The notes under the pieces were generated by a model, which worked only from the letters and a program-made list of their open reading frames with translations, was not told the origin of the DNA and searched no databases. The position numbers were made by a program, and so were the translations under genes. 64,000 nt of DNA from Raphanus sativus. Lineage: Eukaryota > Streptophyta > Magnoliopsida > Brassicales > Brassicaceae. The DNA lies in the NCBI RefSeq assembly GCF_000801105.2, contig NW_026615410.1:1-64000 (forward strand), written 5' to 3'. Positions 10,230 through 22,317 of this stretch are shown piece after piece (within the stretch, counting starts at the first letter, position 1; each line of letters opens with the position of its first letter).

Positions 10230-11411
10230 ATGGAATCTTTTTTGTTCACCTCCGAGTCTGTCAACGAGGGACACCCCGACAAGCTCTGCGACCAGATCTC
10301 CGACGCAATCCTCGACGCTTGTCTCGAGCAAGACCCTGAAAGCAAAGTCGCTTGCGAGACATGTACCAAGACCAACATGGTCATGGTCTTCGGCGAAATC
10401 ACCACCAAGGCTAACGTCGACTACGAGAAGATCGTCCGCAAAACTTGCCGTGAGATCGGATTCATCTCCGACGACGTCGGACTAGACGCTGACAACTGCA
10501 AGGTCCTCGTCAACATCGAGCAGCAGAGTCCCGACATCGCTCAAGGTGTTCATGGCCACCTCACGAAGAAACCTGAAGAGATCGGAGCTGGTGACCAAGG
10601 TCACATGTTCGGTTACGCCACCGACGAGACTCCTGAGCTCATGCCTCTTAGCCACGTCCTCGCGACCAAGCTTGGAGCTAAACTCACTGAAGTTCGCAAG
10701 AACGGGACATGCGCGTGGTTGAGACCTGACGGTAAGACGCAAGTCACCGTTGAGTACTTCAACGAGAACGGAGCTATGGTCCCTGTCCGCGTCCACACTG
10801 TTTTGATCTCAACTCAGCATGATGAGACTGTGACCAACGATGAGATCGCAGCTGATCTCAAGGAGCACGTGATCAAGCCAGTCATCCCAGAGAAGTACCT
10901 TGACGAGAAGACCATCTTCCATCTCAACCCATCTGGTCGTTTCGTCATCGGAGGACCTCACGGTGACGCTGGACTCACCGGGCGTAAGATCATCATCGAC
11001 ACTTACGGTGGTTGGGGTGCACACGGAGGTGGTGCTTTCTCCGGGAAGGACCCAACCAAGGTCGACAGGAGTGGTGCCTACATCGTGAGGCAAGCGGCTA
11101 AGAGTATTGTGGCCAGTGGGCTAGCGAGGCGTTGCATTGTGCAGGTCTCGTACGCCATTGGTGTCCCTGAGCCGTTGTCAGTGTTTGTTGACAGCTACGG
11201 AACTGGGAAGATACCAGACAAGGAGATTCTTGAGATTGTGAAGGAGAGTTTTGACTTCAGGCCTGGGATGATCTCTATCAACTTGGATTTGAAGAGAGGT
11301 GGTAATGGTAGGTTCTTGAAGACTGCTGCTTATGGTCATTTCGGAAGGGACGATGCTGACTTCACCTGGGAGGTTGTGAAGCCACTCAAGTCTAACAAGG
11401 TCCAAGCTTGA
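10230..11411 (+). CDS. MTO3: S-adenosylmethionine synthetase (methionine adenosyltransferase)
   Basis: 393 residues, the usual length for the plant enzyme, with no intron in the coding part. It makes S-adenosylmethionine from methionine and ATP in the cytosol (and nucleus), supplying methylation, ethylene and polyamine synthesis. Family signatures present are GHPDK (residues 15-19), GAGDQG (119-124) in the ATP-binding hexapeptide, and the glycine-rich GGGAFSGKD (266-274). The start at [11 protein letters not shown] matches the family. GC content is higher than in the surroundings, as expected for a highly expressed gene. Flanking genes support the At3g17390 (MTO3/SAMS3/MAT4) orthologue. The gene is convergent with the TRAF-like gene, with only about 210 bp between stop codons. 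A recent retrotransposon lies just upstream of its promoter. Confidence 0.97.
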   Translation: MESFLFTSESVNEGHPDKLCDQISDAILDACLEQDPESKVACETCTKTNMVMVFGEITTKANVDYEKIVRKTCREIGFISDDVGLDADNCKVLVNIEQQSPDIAQGVHGHLTKKPEEIGAGDQGHMFGYATDETPELMPLSHVLATKLGAKLTEVRKNGTCAWLRPDGKTQVTVEYFNENGAMVPVRVHTVLISTQHDETVTNDEIAADLKEHVIKPVIPEKYLDEKTIFHLNPSGRFVIGGPHGDAGLTGRKIIIDTYGGWGAHGGGAFSGKDPTKVDRSGAYIVRQAAKSIVASGLARRCIVQVSYAIGVPEPLSVFVDSYGTGKIPDKEILEIVKESFDFRPGMISINLDLKRGGNGRFLKTAAYGHFGRDDADFTWEVVKPLKSNKVQA

Positions 11412-11620
11412 AAAAACCAGTTCTTCATGTTTTGTCCATGTTTCAGCTCTAAGATTAATTATTAATTATTTTATCATTATGTTATTGTTGTGGTGCCAAA
11501 GTTAAAAAAAAAAATCATATTTTGTATTTCTTGTTTCTTTTCAGAAGAGAATTATATAAAAAGGTTATATTCAATATTGTTTTACATTATCAAATGTCAA
11601 ATGTTTTGGCTATTAAGTGA

Positions 11621-13280
11621 TCAGAGTGCACTAGTGATTCCATGGACGCAGACATCAGCTTCAACGAGACAAACATCTTTAAGCAACAAACCACTACTTG
11701 GCTGATTGAAGTAAACCATTGATACGTATTTAACCCATCCATTCTCCAAGCTTGATCGACTGAACCATTTAGTAACTGTAAAACAAGACACAAGTTACAG
11801 AACAAGAAGTGAATAGGTTCACATATCAAGAACTGAGTTTTTTTGTCTGCGAGTTAGTTACCTTTCCCTGCAATGTGTCTGCCTTGAAGCTGATCATATA
11901 TTCTTACTGTAAACTCTGTGAATATCTTTGTACCGTCTGAAACAGTTTCAGGATCTGCCAGGATCAGATAGATAGAAAGATGGGTTCCTGTTCCGTGCTT
12001 TGTTCCCAATGGATAGAAACGTATTTTCCTGCGTTTAAACCAATGTTCAAGAAATCTATAGGTGGTGATTATACGTTTTATAGGAGATTAGTGCTTAGTC
12101 GGGGATATCATGTGCGGGCTAAACCATTATTTCTAGACTCACTCAGCGTGTATACCGAATTTTTTAGAAAATTAGTTAAAACCATTTTGCATCAGCTCAC
12201 AGTAACGGTTTTGTGATTGTTACAAAAAAATTATGTTTGTTACCATTTTCTATCTCCAGCGAAGAAAGCGTTGGAGTCATAGCTTTCTTTGTCTAACTTA
12301 GAGAAATTTTCAATCTTCCATATGTGTTTTGAGCTAGTAGCATCTTTAATCATTGATAAGCATTCTCCTCTCCCACTTCTTCTCTCCTTGGAAACAAACA
12401 CATCAGCTCCAAACATGCATGTGTCTTCCATAAGGTAACCGTTCAACGCATTAAAGAAAGTAGCCGTAGGGATGAACTCATCGAATCCCCGTTCACGTTT
12501 GATCGTATGGAACCGTCTTTCCTTCCCTGCAACATGAAATGCATATGAGAGAAAGAGAGAGATTCATTGATTAATAAGTGTAGAGAAGCTACAACAAGTC
12601 TACCTTGTAGAATCAAGTAACTATCTTTGTTTTGATCTAGCAAATAGAGACGGAAAACAGCCGAGACCTCCCACCCTGGACCCAAGGAGCTAGAGTCAGC
12701 CAGAGCCAAGTAGACAGAAACATGATCTTTTGTATTCTTGCTCTTGTTTCCATTTGGATACAGAACCAGCTTCCTGCAAGCAAAACCACATGATAATGAT
12801 GATTAATCATTTTAACAAGATAAGGTTTGTCAGATAATTAAACAAAGAAGAAGAAATAAAGTTGTGTGATAATGATGCCTCCTCCTCACCATTTGTAGCC
12901 TCCAGCTTCAAAGCTCTCAGTTTCATATCTTTCTATAGCATGCTTTGTAAGGAGTGAGAAAGACTCTATCTTGACCATGTAATGCGTTGGTGGGGCATCA
13001 GAAACAGACTTTATGATCTCTGCAGTGATTTTTCATAAAAGTTACATTTATACTAAATAAAAAGGAAAATGAAAACAATTACACTCTTGATAACAAAACA
13101 GGACAACAACAAAAGGTGAGAGAACATATTATGGAAAATTAATTATGAGGCTCATATGTGCATATATACATACACCATTGTCAGTCTTTGTAAATTGTAT
13201 GTAATCAGATAGGTATAATGTAAAAATTATTAGAGTGAAAAAGAAGTGATAATACCATCATGATCACCCAAACTAGCCAT
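11621..13280 (-). CDS. TRAF-like protein with two MATH domains
   Basis: Six exons on the minus strand: 13256-13280, 12890-13019, 12604-12773, 12244-12526, 11862-12028 and 11621-11775, all with GT-AG borders and compatible phases. They give 309 residues. The first MATH/TRAF domain runs from about residue 18 ([13 protein letters not shown]) to about 140. The second starts at [13 protein letters not shown] and ends near the C-terminus ([10 protein letters not shown]). MATH domains bind peptides and mediate protein-protein contacts; no catalytic domain or membrane segment is present. Length and order match At3g17380. Its specific partner is unknown. The fragments seen as separate open frames are the individual exons. 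Confidence 0.93.
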
Positions 13281-14126
13281 GGGAAGTTATGCAGAAACAA
13301 GAAAGAAAACTAATGCATATGCAGATAAGCATCAATCTATTAACTTCCTATTTATATATATGAAAGAAACAGAAAAATAAAACTGTACTTTAGAATCAAC
13401 CATTTATACTTTGCTTGAACCTTCTTCTCCATGGATGTAGACTTAGTATGTCCTGTGAGGTTGCAGAAGGAAAAAGCAAGAATATGCATTAACTTAGCAA
13501 TTATATTCTGCATCCCCAAACAAGGTGTTTCCAAAAGGGAGGGAAACAAAGAATCACTTAGAAAAACATAAAAATGAGTTACTTAAAATATTATTCATAT
13601 ACAAAGAGTCAATAATGCATTTAAAAGAGTATTAAATAGACTTGAAACTCACTAACTCACTAGTTGAATTCTGGTCTGAAAAACACTTGTATGTTATATG
13701 TATTCTGTCAAGAAAAGAACACCACAACATTGGATTTTCAATGTGCTAGACAATATTGTGCAACCTTTGCTCAAAAAAAAAAGACAATATTGTGCAACCC
13801 AGACCGAGCACCTACCTAAACCAACAACCCAAAAAGTTTTATCAGTATTCCGGTTCATCGTCGGTTTTAGACGGTTAAAGTTAAATGACGGTTTTTTAAT
13901 CAAACCGGTAAACTGGTCTTGTGTTTGTTTCCGACACACATGGCCACGTGGTTTGATGAGAAAAGTCTCCGACCACAGTTTGGTCGCTCGTGTCCGATTA
14001 TTACCTCCTCTTTTCTCTCTCTCCCCTTCGTTTGATTCGAGAACCAAAACAAAAAAAAAAACAAAAAGAATCTACGAAAAAGCAGTTAGTTAGTGTGATT
14101 AGTTTTACGACGACGGAGAAGACGAG
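13281..14126. other. Shared upstream region of two divergent genes
   Basis: This region lies between the TRAF-like gene (minus) and the methyltransferase gene (plus), so both promoters should be here. No coding sequence recognised; open frames near 13694-14093 look fortuitous. An 18-bp phrase, GACAATATTGTGCAACC, occurs twice (near 13750 and 13783). Confidence 0.5.
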
Positions 14127-15433
14127 ATGGAGACAGAGACGACGCCAACACAATCATACAGCGAGCAATGGTACTGGGACGAACGCTACACGAACGAATC
14201 CGATCCCTTCGATTGGTACCAAAGCTACACTTCATTGTCTCCTCTCATCAATCTCTACGCCCCTAACCGTCCCCACCCCGTCCTCGTCATCGGCTGCGGA
14301 AACTCAGCGTTCAGCGAAGGAATGGTCGACGACGGGTACGAAGACGTGATCAGCATCGATATCTCCTCTGTGGTGATCGATGCTATGGTTAAGAAATACT
14401 CCGACCGTCCTCGCCTCAAATGTAAACGTCTCTGTTTACTCTCCAAATTTTGTGGGAGAATGTTTTTTTTCTTTTTTTGTCTTTTATGTGTGTGTGGAAA
14501 AAAAAAGCAGATTTGAAGATGGATGTGCGTGATATGAAGGCGTTTGGAGATGGTTCTTTTGATGCTGTCATTGATAAAGGAACCTTAGACTCTATTTTGG
14601 TGAGGGATGTCTACTTACTTTCTTTATCTCTAAGATTTTTTATTTCTTCACTAGAAAGTCTGATCCTTTTTTTTTTCAATGGTTAGTGTGGGAGCAATTC
14701 GAGACAACACTCAACGCAGATGCTTGAGGAAGTTTGGAGGTACTATTTATATATCCACAAATTTATATTTCTTTCTTGATCATTTTCACATATTAATGAA
14801 GCAGTTTGATGAATAAACTATAGGGTCCTCAAGGATAAAGGAGTCTACATCCTGGTAAAGTCTTCGAGGTTATGATTTATGTGTGTTTCTTTTTTGTTTG
14901 TTTATTGCACATTTGATTTTTCTAGATGAGTTTGTCTGTAGATTACATATGGAGCTCCGGATTACCGACTTAGGTTGTTTAAAGACTCACGCTCTTGGAC
15001 GACGAAACTCCATGTGATAGGTCTGCTATACTTCAGTAACCCTCCTTTGTGGTTCGTATCTTGTAGTATCTGTGCTAAATGAAACTTGATATTGTTGCAG
15101 ACAAAAGTTTAACAGATCATCATCAACCATTAGAAACGTCGAAATGGGAACTGACGAAACCCATTCCTCTAGATGCTGAGGGAAGTTCAGTGGAATCAGC
15201 AATAGGCAAAAGCCCTGATGTTCATTACATCTACGTCTGTATTAAGGTGTGTGTAGTTTGAATGCTTTGATGTTTCTACGTTTGCGATATATTAGTTCCA
15301 TCCGGCTTTATCATATGATTAAATCACTCTTCCACATAGATCATGCACAATCTCATATGTGTGTTTTGTTCATTTGGGAAATTCTGTTTTATCTCAGGAT
15401 GAGTCGTTGAAGAAGGAAGCAGACACAGCTTGA
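14127..15433 (+). CDS. SAM-dependent methyltransferase (METTL13/EEF1A-KMT-like)
   Basis: Seven exons: 14127-14421, 14511-14599, 14687-14739, 14824-14854, 14942-15020, 15101-15246 and 15398-15433, with GT-AG borders and phases in agreement, total 242 residues. The Rossmann-type class I methyltransferase fold is shown by motif I VLVIGCGNS (52-60), an acidic strand end ISIDIS, and the FDAVIDKGTLDSIL segment, which is typical of the METTL13-type family. Related proteins methylate lysines of elongation factor 1A, but the plant substrate is not known to me. Length and neighbours match At3g17365. The protein is expected in the cytosol; no signal peptide or membrane segment. Confidence 0.92.
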
Positions 15434-15949
15434 AGTCATGAGAATCTTTGTTGCTTAGAACATTTAGGTTCTACAAGGACTTGTTTTTTTTTTTGTATTT
15501 ATGAGCAACAGTAAAGACGATCATATCTTGGATTCATGTTATACTTTCTAATTACAGGAGGAACAACAGTTATATTTTTAGCATTCTTGGCTCAACGTTG
15601 GTTGCGTTCTTAGCATGCCTTTTCTTAAAAAAAATAAAACTTTCTGGCCTATCAAGTTTATATCTGCAGATAATGTTGTTGTTAAGGAAGCCGTGTACAT
15701 AATCTCACTCGAAAAGGTTCCTTTTTAGATTTATTTCGTCAAAATCTAAAATTGTACTGATTTTCTAGAAGTATCCAAACCAAAGGGGAAGAACTGTATG
15801 ATTCGATTAGAAGTATAGAACCACTTTGATCAATGTTATGAAACATTTAAGCTATGACAAACTCTTTTATTAAAGCCAAACTAGCTTGCATCATTGGCTA
15901 ACAATGAACCAGAGAGAGTAAAACAATGAGATTCTGCAACGAGGCTGCA
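15434..15949. other. 3' regions of the methyltransferase and LYR genes
   Basis: Convergent gene ends; 3' UTR-like AT-rich sequence. No further feature recognised. Confidence 0.5.
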
Positions 15950-16784
15950 TCAGGTTCTCTGGCTAACCTTGCGTCCTGTTAGCTTCTCCGACTCAAACAA
16001 CATGTGGTTAATGAGTCCCCGAGCAGCACTGCCAAATACAAACACAAAACATGCTGAGATGTCGTTCCAAACTTGTCAGATAAGACGATAAAATTCCAAG
16101 AGTGGTTCACGAGATGAGAGTGTGATCTATGCAGCAGTGATACCGTGCATATATATTACAGGTTATAGCATTCACAAGGGAGAAGAAAAAGAAAAACGAA
16201 AACAACTCACTCATCCTTTAACTTCTGAATCTTCTCGGGGTCGGTCTCATTCATGTGTTTTTTAAATTGCTGCCTCACCATACCAACCACCAGCTCAGTG
16301 TTGTGTTGCTGTAAGAGTAAACAGTATAAAAAAGGTTTATTCCCATGCCAAATCTATCGCAGAGAAGCCAAATATTTCTATAAAGCAAATAAAAAAGTAA
16401 AGAGTATGGGAGGGTAAAGAAGATTGATAAACTTCAATCAGCATTCGATTTAGTTTCTTTAATCTAATCAAATATCATATTAGAAACAGGAATGGGAATG
16501 GGATTCCTACTAAACACAAACCGATTCAAAGCAACAAAAGTGTCTAAAGCTAGAGAGAAACAAATATGTTGAGAGGAGAAGCCTCACCTGCTTACCAATG
16601 AATGTAGCTCTACGAAGACATTCTCGGTACAACTGCCCATAAGGAAAAAGACGAATAGTTCAGTAAGAAAAAGAAAAAACAATTTAAGCAGGACACTGTA
16701 ATAAAAAAAAATGAAACAGATGATACAGACCCTAACCACATTGTTAGCGAGTTCAGGAGGCAAAGAGCCTTGTAGAGTCGGCAT
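15950..16784 (-). CDS. Small LYR-motif protein (Complex1_LYR family)
   Basis: Four exons on the minus strand: 16731-16784, 16588-16632, 16211-16308 and 15950-16028. They encode 91 residues. The defining L-Y-R tripeptide is at residues 19-21 (VVRLYRECLRRA), followed by FIGKQQHNTELVVGMVRQQF and a basic helical tail. LYR proteins are small mitochondrial factors that bind the acyl carrier protein and help assemble respiratory complexes or Fe-S proteins; which one this assists is not evident. There is no long targeting peptide, as is usual in the family. The gene is too split to appear as one open frame, and the translation above is the evidence for it. Confidence 0.88.
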
Positions 16785-17467
16785 CGTGCTTCAGTTACGG
16801 TTTATTGTCCTGTAACAGCCACAACAAGATTCGCACTTATCGATCAGAAACGTAAAAAACTAAAAACCCTGAAGCTGTAGTCGACGAAAGAACAAGCAAA
16901 AATGAAAAAAAAAAAAAAAAAAAAAAAGGCCTTATTTCTGTATAGTAATCTAACAATTGGGAGTAAAAAGAAAAATCAAATCTTTTGTTTTTGAATAGAA
17001 ACCAGCATCCATTGAAATACCAATCTGAATCTCTACTGGAATCGTCAATAAGATGAAATGAATAAAGTCCCACAAATAGATCGAATTCCTACCGGCGATA
17101 TGTCGAATTCAGACAGACTGTGAGAAGAGAAATAATTCGATGGCGAGAGTTTGGGATTTTTCAGATTTCAGCCTTTCAGTTCCAGGTGTAAAATGACTAA
17201 CAGGCCGAAAATATAGGCCCATTAATTCATCAGATTTAATCGACCCATAACCAAACATACAAAATATAATCGAAACGATCTCAGCCGTCCACAGGGACAG
17301 TAAAGACTCCAGCCAGTTCAGAGACTCTACTCCAGTAGCATTCCCGCCTAAATCATAAATAGGAAACTTTACAAAGATTTAAAGCATCGAAACCCCTAAA
17401 TCCCTAAATCCTCCCCCCCCCCCTCTCTCTCTCTCCGTTCGTCTCCTCCAGGGAAAGCAACTTTGTT
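16785..17467. other. Divergent promoter region between the LYR gene and hAT-derived gene 1
   Basis: It contains a long A run (16902-16926), a telo-box-like AAACCCCTAAATCCCTAAATCC (about 17389-17411) and a C11 tract followed by CT repeats (about 17411-17437) directly upstream of the hAT-derived start codon. The motif GCATTCCCGCCTAAA (about 17339) recurs as GCATTCCCACCTAAA (about 23105) upstream of the second full copy, showing that promoter DNA was duplicated with the gene. Confidence 0.5.
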
Positions 17468-19644
17468 ATGGACAACAGTGACCTCGAATCCGGTTCAGGT
17501 TCAGGTCTTATATCTTCTTCCCTATTTCGTTTCATCAAATCATGTCTCTCTTGAGAGCTAAAGTCTAGTTAATGGATTTTATCCCCAGATTCTAGGGTTC
17601 ATTCTGTTCGTTTTGCGAATCTACCTTTGTCTGTATCTCTATACTGTCTCCCTCTTATTGTCTATATGTACTGTACTGTACTGATCTAGTGTCTTTCTAT
17701 ATATATATATATATATAAAATTGTTTCTCTGTTTATGTCTGAATGTGTTTACAATTGTCATGAATCTTCCTCTGTATCTGCGCATAGGCGTCCTTTTGAA
17801 TATATGTTCTGTAGTCATTATAGTGTTTGCATGTAATATTTATATATGTGTAAGGTTGTTTTCTCTGTTTATATGTTATAGTCTGAATGTATAACTCTGC
17901 CTATGGGGATTTTTTTGTAGGTATGAAGAAGAAACAAAAGCTTAACGATCCTGTGGATGATAAGCACGAGGCCGTGGTTGATTCTTCTCCACAGGAAGAA
18001 GAAGAAGAAGAAGAAGATGAGGAGGTAGTGGAGAAGCATCGTTATAGATCTATGGCCAAGGTTGCCATCGGTAACTTGATCAATCCCACCCTTGAGAACT
18101 CTACCATCACCGATATGGTACACATCGTCTGCCCCACTTTCTCCCTCGACACTTCTAAACTCCAGAACGCGATCCTCGAACTGTACCGAGAAGGCAAAGA
18201 GAAAATCAAGAAACTGTTGAAAGACGCAGGAGGGAAACTAACTCTCTCTTGCGAGTGGAAGGTTCTTGGTGACTGGAAATGGACTAGCGAAGACATCGTC
18301 GGTCCGATTCTCCACCAGGATTTTATGGTCATCAGCGTCTACTTCGCCAACGAGGATTTCAAGATGAGGAAATGGATCTTGGCTTACCATCCTCATTCTC
18401 CTCAGGATATGAAAGCGAAAGACGTTTATCTTGATTCGTTCAAGAACGTTGTTAAGGATTACGAGATTGAGAGCAAGGTGTCAACGCTTCTTGTACCTAA
18501 CAATGTTGATCTTGGTTTGGATGGTTGGATAGAAGAGAGAGGGGAGAGTCAGATTAACACTAACGTGTTCCTCATCTACTGCTGCTCGGATGTTTTCCGG
18601 TTGATGGCTGACGACTTGTATAAGGACATACGCATGTCGTGGCTGATGGACCTTGTCCGGATCTTGCTTGGTTGGGAGAGTGATGGAAGATTGTATCCTA
18701 CCCATTGGACTCACACGTTGCATAAACTGCAAACAGCTGTAGATATGGAAGCCAAAGATGTGTTTGAAGATGACAAGTATGATTACTACGATTATCCTTC
18801 TGATGAAGAGTGGGTGAGGATTAGAACCTTTTGCAAACTCGCTGGTTGTATTTATAAAGTGGGGAAAGAGCTTTTTGATGGGGAGTATCCTACGGCTAAC
18901 GTCTACTTCCATCTTCTTGTGGAGCTAAAAGTCATGCTGAAAGATGAGATCAAGAATGGAGATGGTGAGTATTTCCTCAGCAAAGGTATGGAGATTTTGG
19001 AGAGGTTTGATAAGTATTGGAGTGACATGTTTCTTGTGTTGGCTACTGCTTCTGTGTTGGACCCTCGTTTCAAGATGAAGTATCTAGACTTTTACTGCTC
19101 GAAGAATAGTGATGATGAAGGTTCAAAAGCTAAGACTGTTTTGGACTACTTACGGAATCTGTATTCTCGCTACGCAGCAAGCGATATAAGTCCACTACCG
19201 GAACGTGCTGTTGAGCCAACTCCCCGGTGTATTTTCTATATGTTCGAAGACGAGGTAGAAGAAGAAGAAGAAGAAGAGAAGAAGCCTAACGGTTATGGGG
19301 AGTTTGCCTTCTTTCAAGAGTATCTCAAGTCTGAAGGATGTTCAAGAGAGTTTCCTGAGTCGTCAGAGCTTGACTCCTATTTCAAAGAGCCTGTTTTGGA
19401 GTGGAGCAAAGACTTGGATGCATTGGATTGGTGGAGGAAAGAGAGCTCAAAGTACCCGATCCTCTCCAGAGTAGCTCGTGACGTTCTATCTATTCCAGTC
19501 TCCCGTGGCACGTCGAACCGTGCGTATGTTGCTGACAAAAGAGAGTGTCCTGAGTTTATTGTCGCATTGGAGGGAGAACTTCTGAACGCCATGATGTGCG
19601 GCGAGAGCTGGCCAGCGACTCTGATATGGCCAAGTCGTTACTAA
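17468..19644 (+). CDS. hAT-transposase-derived protein, full copy 1
   Basis: Two exons, 17468-17504 and 17921-19644, give 586 residues (MDNSDLESGSGSG joined to MKKKQKLND). An acidic stretch (poly-Glu, about residues 40-60) is followed by the RNase H-like hAT body. Recognisable parts are VISVYFANEDFKMRKWIL, a DUF4413-like block (FDKYWSDMFLVLATASVLDPRFKM) and the C-terminal hAT dimerisation region (ELDSYFKEP...DALDWWRKESSKYPILSRVARDVLSIPVS, about 494-545). The N-terminal BED zinc finger of active hAT transposases is absent, and the usual SESAFS motif after IPVS has degenerated. No terminal inverted repeats were seen around it, and the long frame is intact. This fits a domesticated (DAYSLEEPER/RICESLEEPER-like) host gene, function unknown. 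Confidence 0.82.
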
Positions 19645-20152
19645 GAAACATTAGAATGCTATATTGTCTTCATGAAAACTCAATCACTCTTGTTTTATTT
19701 TTCTTAACTAAAAGAACTCTTTGATCAAAAAAAAAAAAAACTGAAAGAACTCCTAAAAGTGAAAAACTAATATTTTTATAGATTTTATGAAATTTGTTTT
19801 TCATATCTGTTGCTATGAAGCAAATTGGTACCAAAGAACAGAGATGTGTATAACAATAAAGATAGAGCTTGGACATACAAGAGACCAACATCTTGATAGG
19901 AAAATAATAAAGAGAGAGTGGATTAGACTTATCACTAGTAAAAATGTCAAAATATAAAAGAAGAAAAGACCACAGAGTTTGAGTTGATCAAGAGTCACAC
20001 GATCTTAGTGCAAGGGATGTGGAAGCTCGAGAACAAAGATATTGTCTAACTGACTTATTTTGGTCCAAAGAAACATAGATATTGGATAGTGCAGATTAAC
20101 TGATTAACAATCTAATTGTTCATATTCTTTTTTTCAGCTTTGGTCGTCTGTC
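19645..20152. other. 3' region of hAT-derived gene 1 and of the F-box gene
   Basis: AT-rich DNA between convergent gene ends. The first ~75 bp (ATTGTCTTCATGAAAACTCAATC...) are repeated after the truncated copy at about 22935, so the duplication included the 3' UTR. No other feature. Confidence 0.5.
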
Positions 20153-21475
20153 TCATTGCTTGATTTGGGCTAAGCTTGGAACATATGAGCACCCAAAAGG
20201 ACGATGAAATTCTATAGATTCTCCGAGATCTACTTGTCTGAAATATCCACCCTCTCCAATGACATAAGCTATGTTGCGAGTGAAACACATATCTGTGTCT
20301 TTATCAAAAACCACGACGACTTTCTTCTCTTGGTCAATGAAGAAACTTCCTTGTGACATTCCAAACTGAAAATCTAAGAATGGTTCCATATTCACTGCAA
20401 AGAACATGTTCCACGAAACCTCTTCAGGCTCAATCTTAGTCGTGACCCAGATCTCCATATGCAAGGAATTATCAATCTGAAATAAGACGGCAAGCTGCTC
20501 TTCTCTTACACTAGAAAGAGTGGCCGTACATTCAAAGCCAGTGTGAAAGGGCAGACCAAGACGCGGACCAAATCTCTGGGTGGTAAAATTGAAACAGATC
20601 AAGAAATCAGCAACCTCGTAGGGTTCTCCAACTGCTGGTTTAGCTGGATACCTTTCTCGAGCAAACCAATAAGTATTTCCCTTGAGAGACACGCCACGTG
20701 CATAAGACTCTATATGCCAGTCGGGAGTGACATCAAGAACCCTCCACGAATTAGAGGGGCTGCTTAAGTCGTAGATTTCATGCTCTACAAAGTCATTGCG
20801 GAGACGATCAATAAATCTCAAAATTTTGTAGCATTTGCTGCTGCTATTCTCGTATCCTATAGCATAGGAATAGCAGTCCAGTCTAGGGTGAGGAGGACTT
20901 CGGGGGGGCTCGAGCCACAAGGTTTGACTCGTGTAAGGATTCCAGACAAGGAAACTAGCCAAGTCTTTTGCGATGCATAACAATAGACCGTCGCAGTGAT
21001 AGACTAGTGATATATCAACTCGATCTGAATTGTCAAGGCTACCTTGACAGGTTATCGATGGGAGATTGAGTGCCATCAAATAAACCCGAAACTCTATCAC
21101 CATGACCACCGTTAACTCCTCCGCCGCCGATGCTTGTTCGCCCATGTGCTTTCTGAAAAAGCTCTCAGCTTTGGTTAAAGTGTTCCACTTTTTGCAGGAT
21201 GATCTTGCTCCTCTCAGACATGTCACCGGAAGCCTGGACAACACCTCCTCTGCCAAATCTCTTGGAAGATCGACCATACTCGTCGTCTCCTTGCTCCCAT
21301 CTTTGGATAAAGTGTTGAGCTTTTTTGATTTTGCAGGTAAATCCTTCTTCGTTGCTTCACCAAGGAGGTGCTTCTCTGTAAAGCTCCCATCTTTGCATGA
21401 ACTGTTGGACTTTTTGCAAGCAGATCGGGATCCGAATCCTCTCCTAGATTTCACCGTCTCCGACATCCTCTTCAA
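20153..21475 (-). CDS. F-box protein with repeated N-terminal module
   Basis: Intronless, 440 residues. The F-box is at about 67-113 (MVDLPRDLAEEVLSRLPV, then ARSSCKKWNTLTKAESFFRKH). An Arabidopsis-type F-box-associated region follows (HCDGLLLCI, LVWNPYTSQTLWL, YAIGYENSSSKCYKILRF, KGNTYWFA). F-box proteins bind SKP1 and present substrates to SCF ubiquitin ligases; this substrate is unknown. Unusually, 66 residues precede the F-box and contain two partial copies of the F-box tail: SACKKSNSSCKDGSFTEKH (18-36) and KSKKLNTLSKDGS (49-61), resembling SCKKWNTLTKAESF of the true F-box. If M67 were the real start the protein would have an ordinary F-box N-terminus, but the upstream frame is open and begins with its own ATG. 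Confidence 0.88.
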   Translation of the reverse strand: MKRMSETVKSRRGFGSRSACKKSNSSCKDGSFTEKHLLGEATKKDLPAKSKKLNTLSKDGSKETTSMVDLPRDLAEEVLSRLPVTCLRGARSSCKKWNTLTKAESFFRKHMGEQASAAEELTVVMVIEFRVYLMALNLPSITCQGSLDNSDRVDISLVYHCDGLLLCIAKDLASFLVWNPYTSQTLWLEPPRSPPHPRLDCYSYAIGYENSSSKCYKILRFIDRLRNDFVEHEIYDLSSPSNSWRVLDVTPDWHIESYARGVSLKGNTYWFARERYPAKPAVGEPYEVADFLICFNFTTQRFGPRLGLPFHTGFECTATLSSVREEQLAVLFQIDNSLHMEIWVTTKIEPEEVSWNMFFAVNMEPFLDFQFGMSQGSFFIDQEKKVVVVFDKDTDMCFTRNIAYVIGEGGYFRQVDLGESIEFHRPFGCSYVPSLAQIKQ

Positions 21476-22317
21476 CTCTTCCTAATTTCAATATGGATCG
21501 ATGTATTTGACAGAAAATTAGATAACTTCAAGCTTCAATTTCGAAATAACAAGATTTGATTCCGACATAAAAAGTACTCTGCTTTTGTTCCGGATACCAG
21601 TTTGAAGATGCAGAAACCCTACATGAGCGACGGTTTGTAAAGGTAACTGGGCCATTATGGGCTTTAAAATATAGTTAGGCCTCGCAATGTTTCTGAACCG
21701 GCCCAAGCACTTTGGTGACCGAACCCATGAAAAGACAAAAGACTATGTCCGAACCATTAGAGTTAGACGAAAGGGAACCAATACATTCGGTTCGATACAA
21801 CTTAATAAATTTCCATGCAAATTTAAGGCAGAATATTTTTTTGTTCTTTTGCTTAACAACAACTTTCCTCAATCAATGTAGTAGTAAACTGGTTGCATTT
21901 ATTTTGATCGTGTTATGGTGTTCGGTGTTCCAGAGGATTGACCTATGCGGGAACAAGAACGTGTTAAGTAAACAATCTATCGTCAAGAGTGTATGAACTT
22001 GACCTTAAGATCTCTAATCTTTGCTAACTCAGACTAAATGAAAGACATGCACTTCATTACCTAGAGAAAAATATGTAGATTGATGATTGTGGTCATCATA
22101 AGACTTTTGGATTATCCCCATTATGCATCTTAGTCGTTTTGATATAGCAGCTCTTATTTACAATTTTCTTATATAATTGCAGGTTTTGCTCCCAATCCTT
22201 TGAACCATAAATTGATTTTTTCACAATTCTCGTTTATTGGGTACTATAGCTATAGCGAAGGTTAAATTAACGAGTAATTTTCTTTTTTTAAGGTAAAAGT
22301 TAAAGAGTAATCTTACA
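21476..22317. other. F-box gene upstream region and breakpoint of the hAT duplication
   Basis: No gene recognised. The homology of the truncated hAT copy begins abruptly near 22320, directly after AT-rich sequence with no similarity to the corresponding part of copy 1. Confidence 0.45.
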
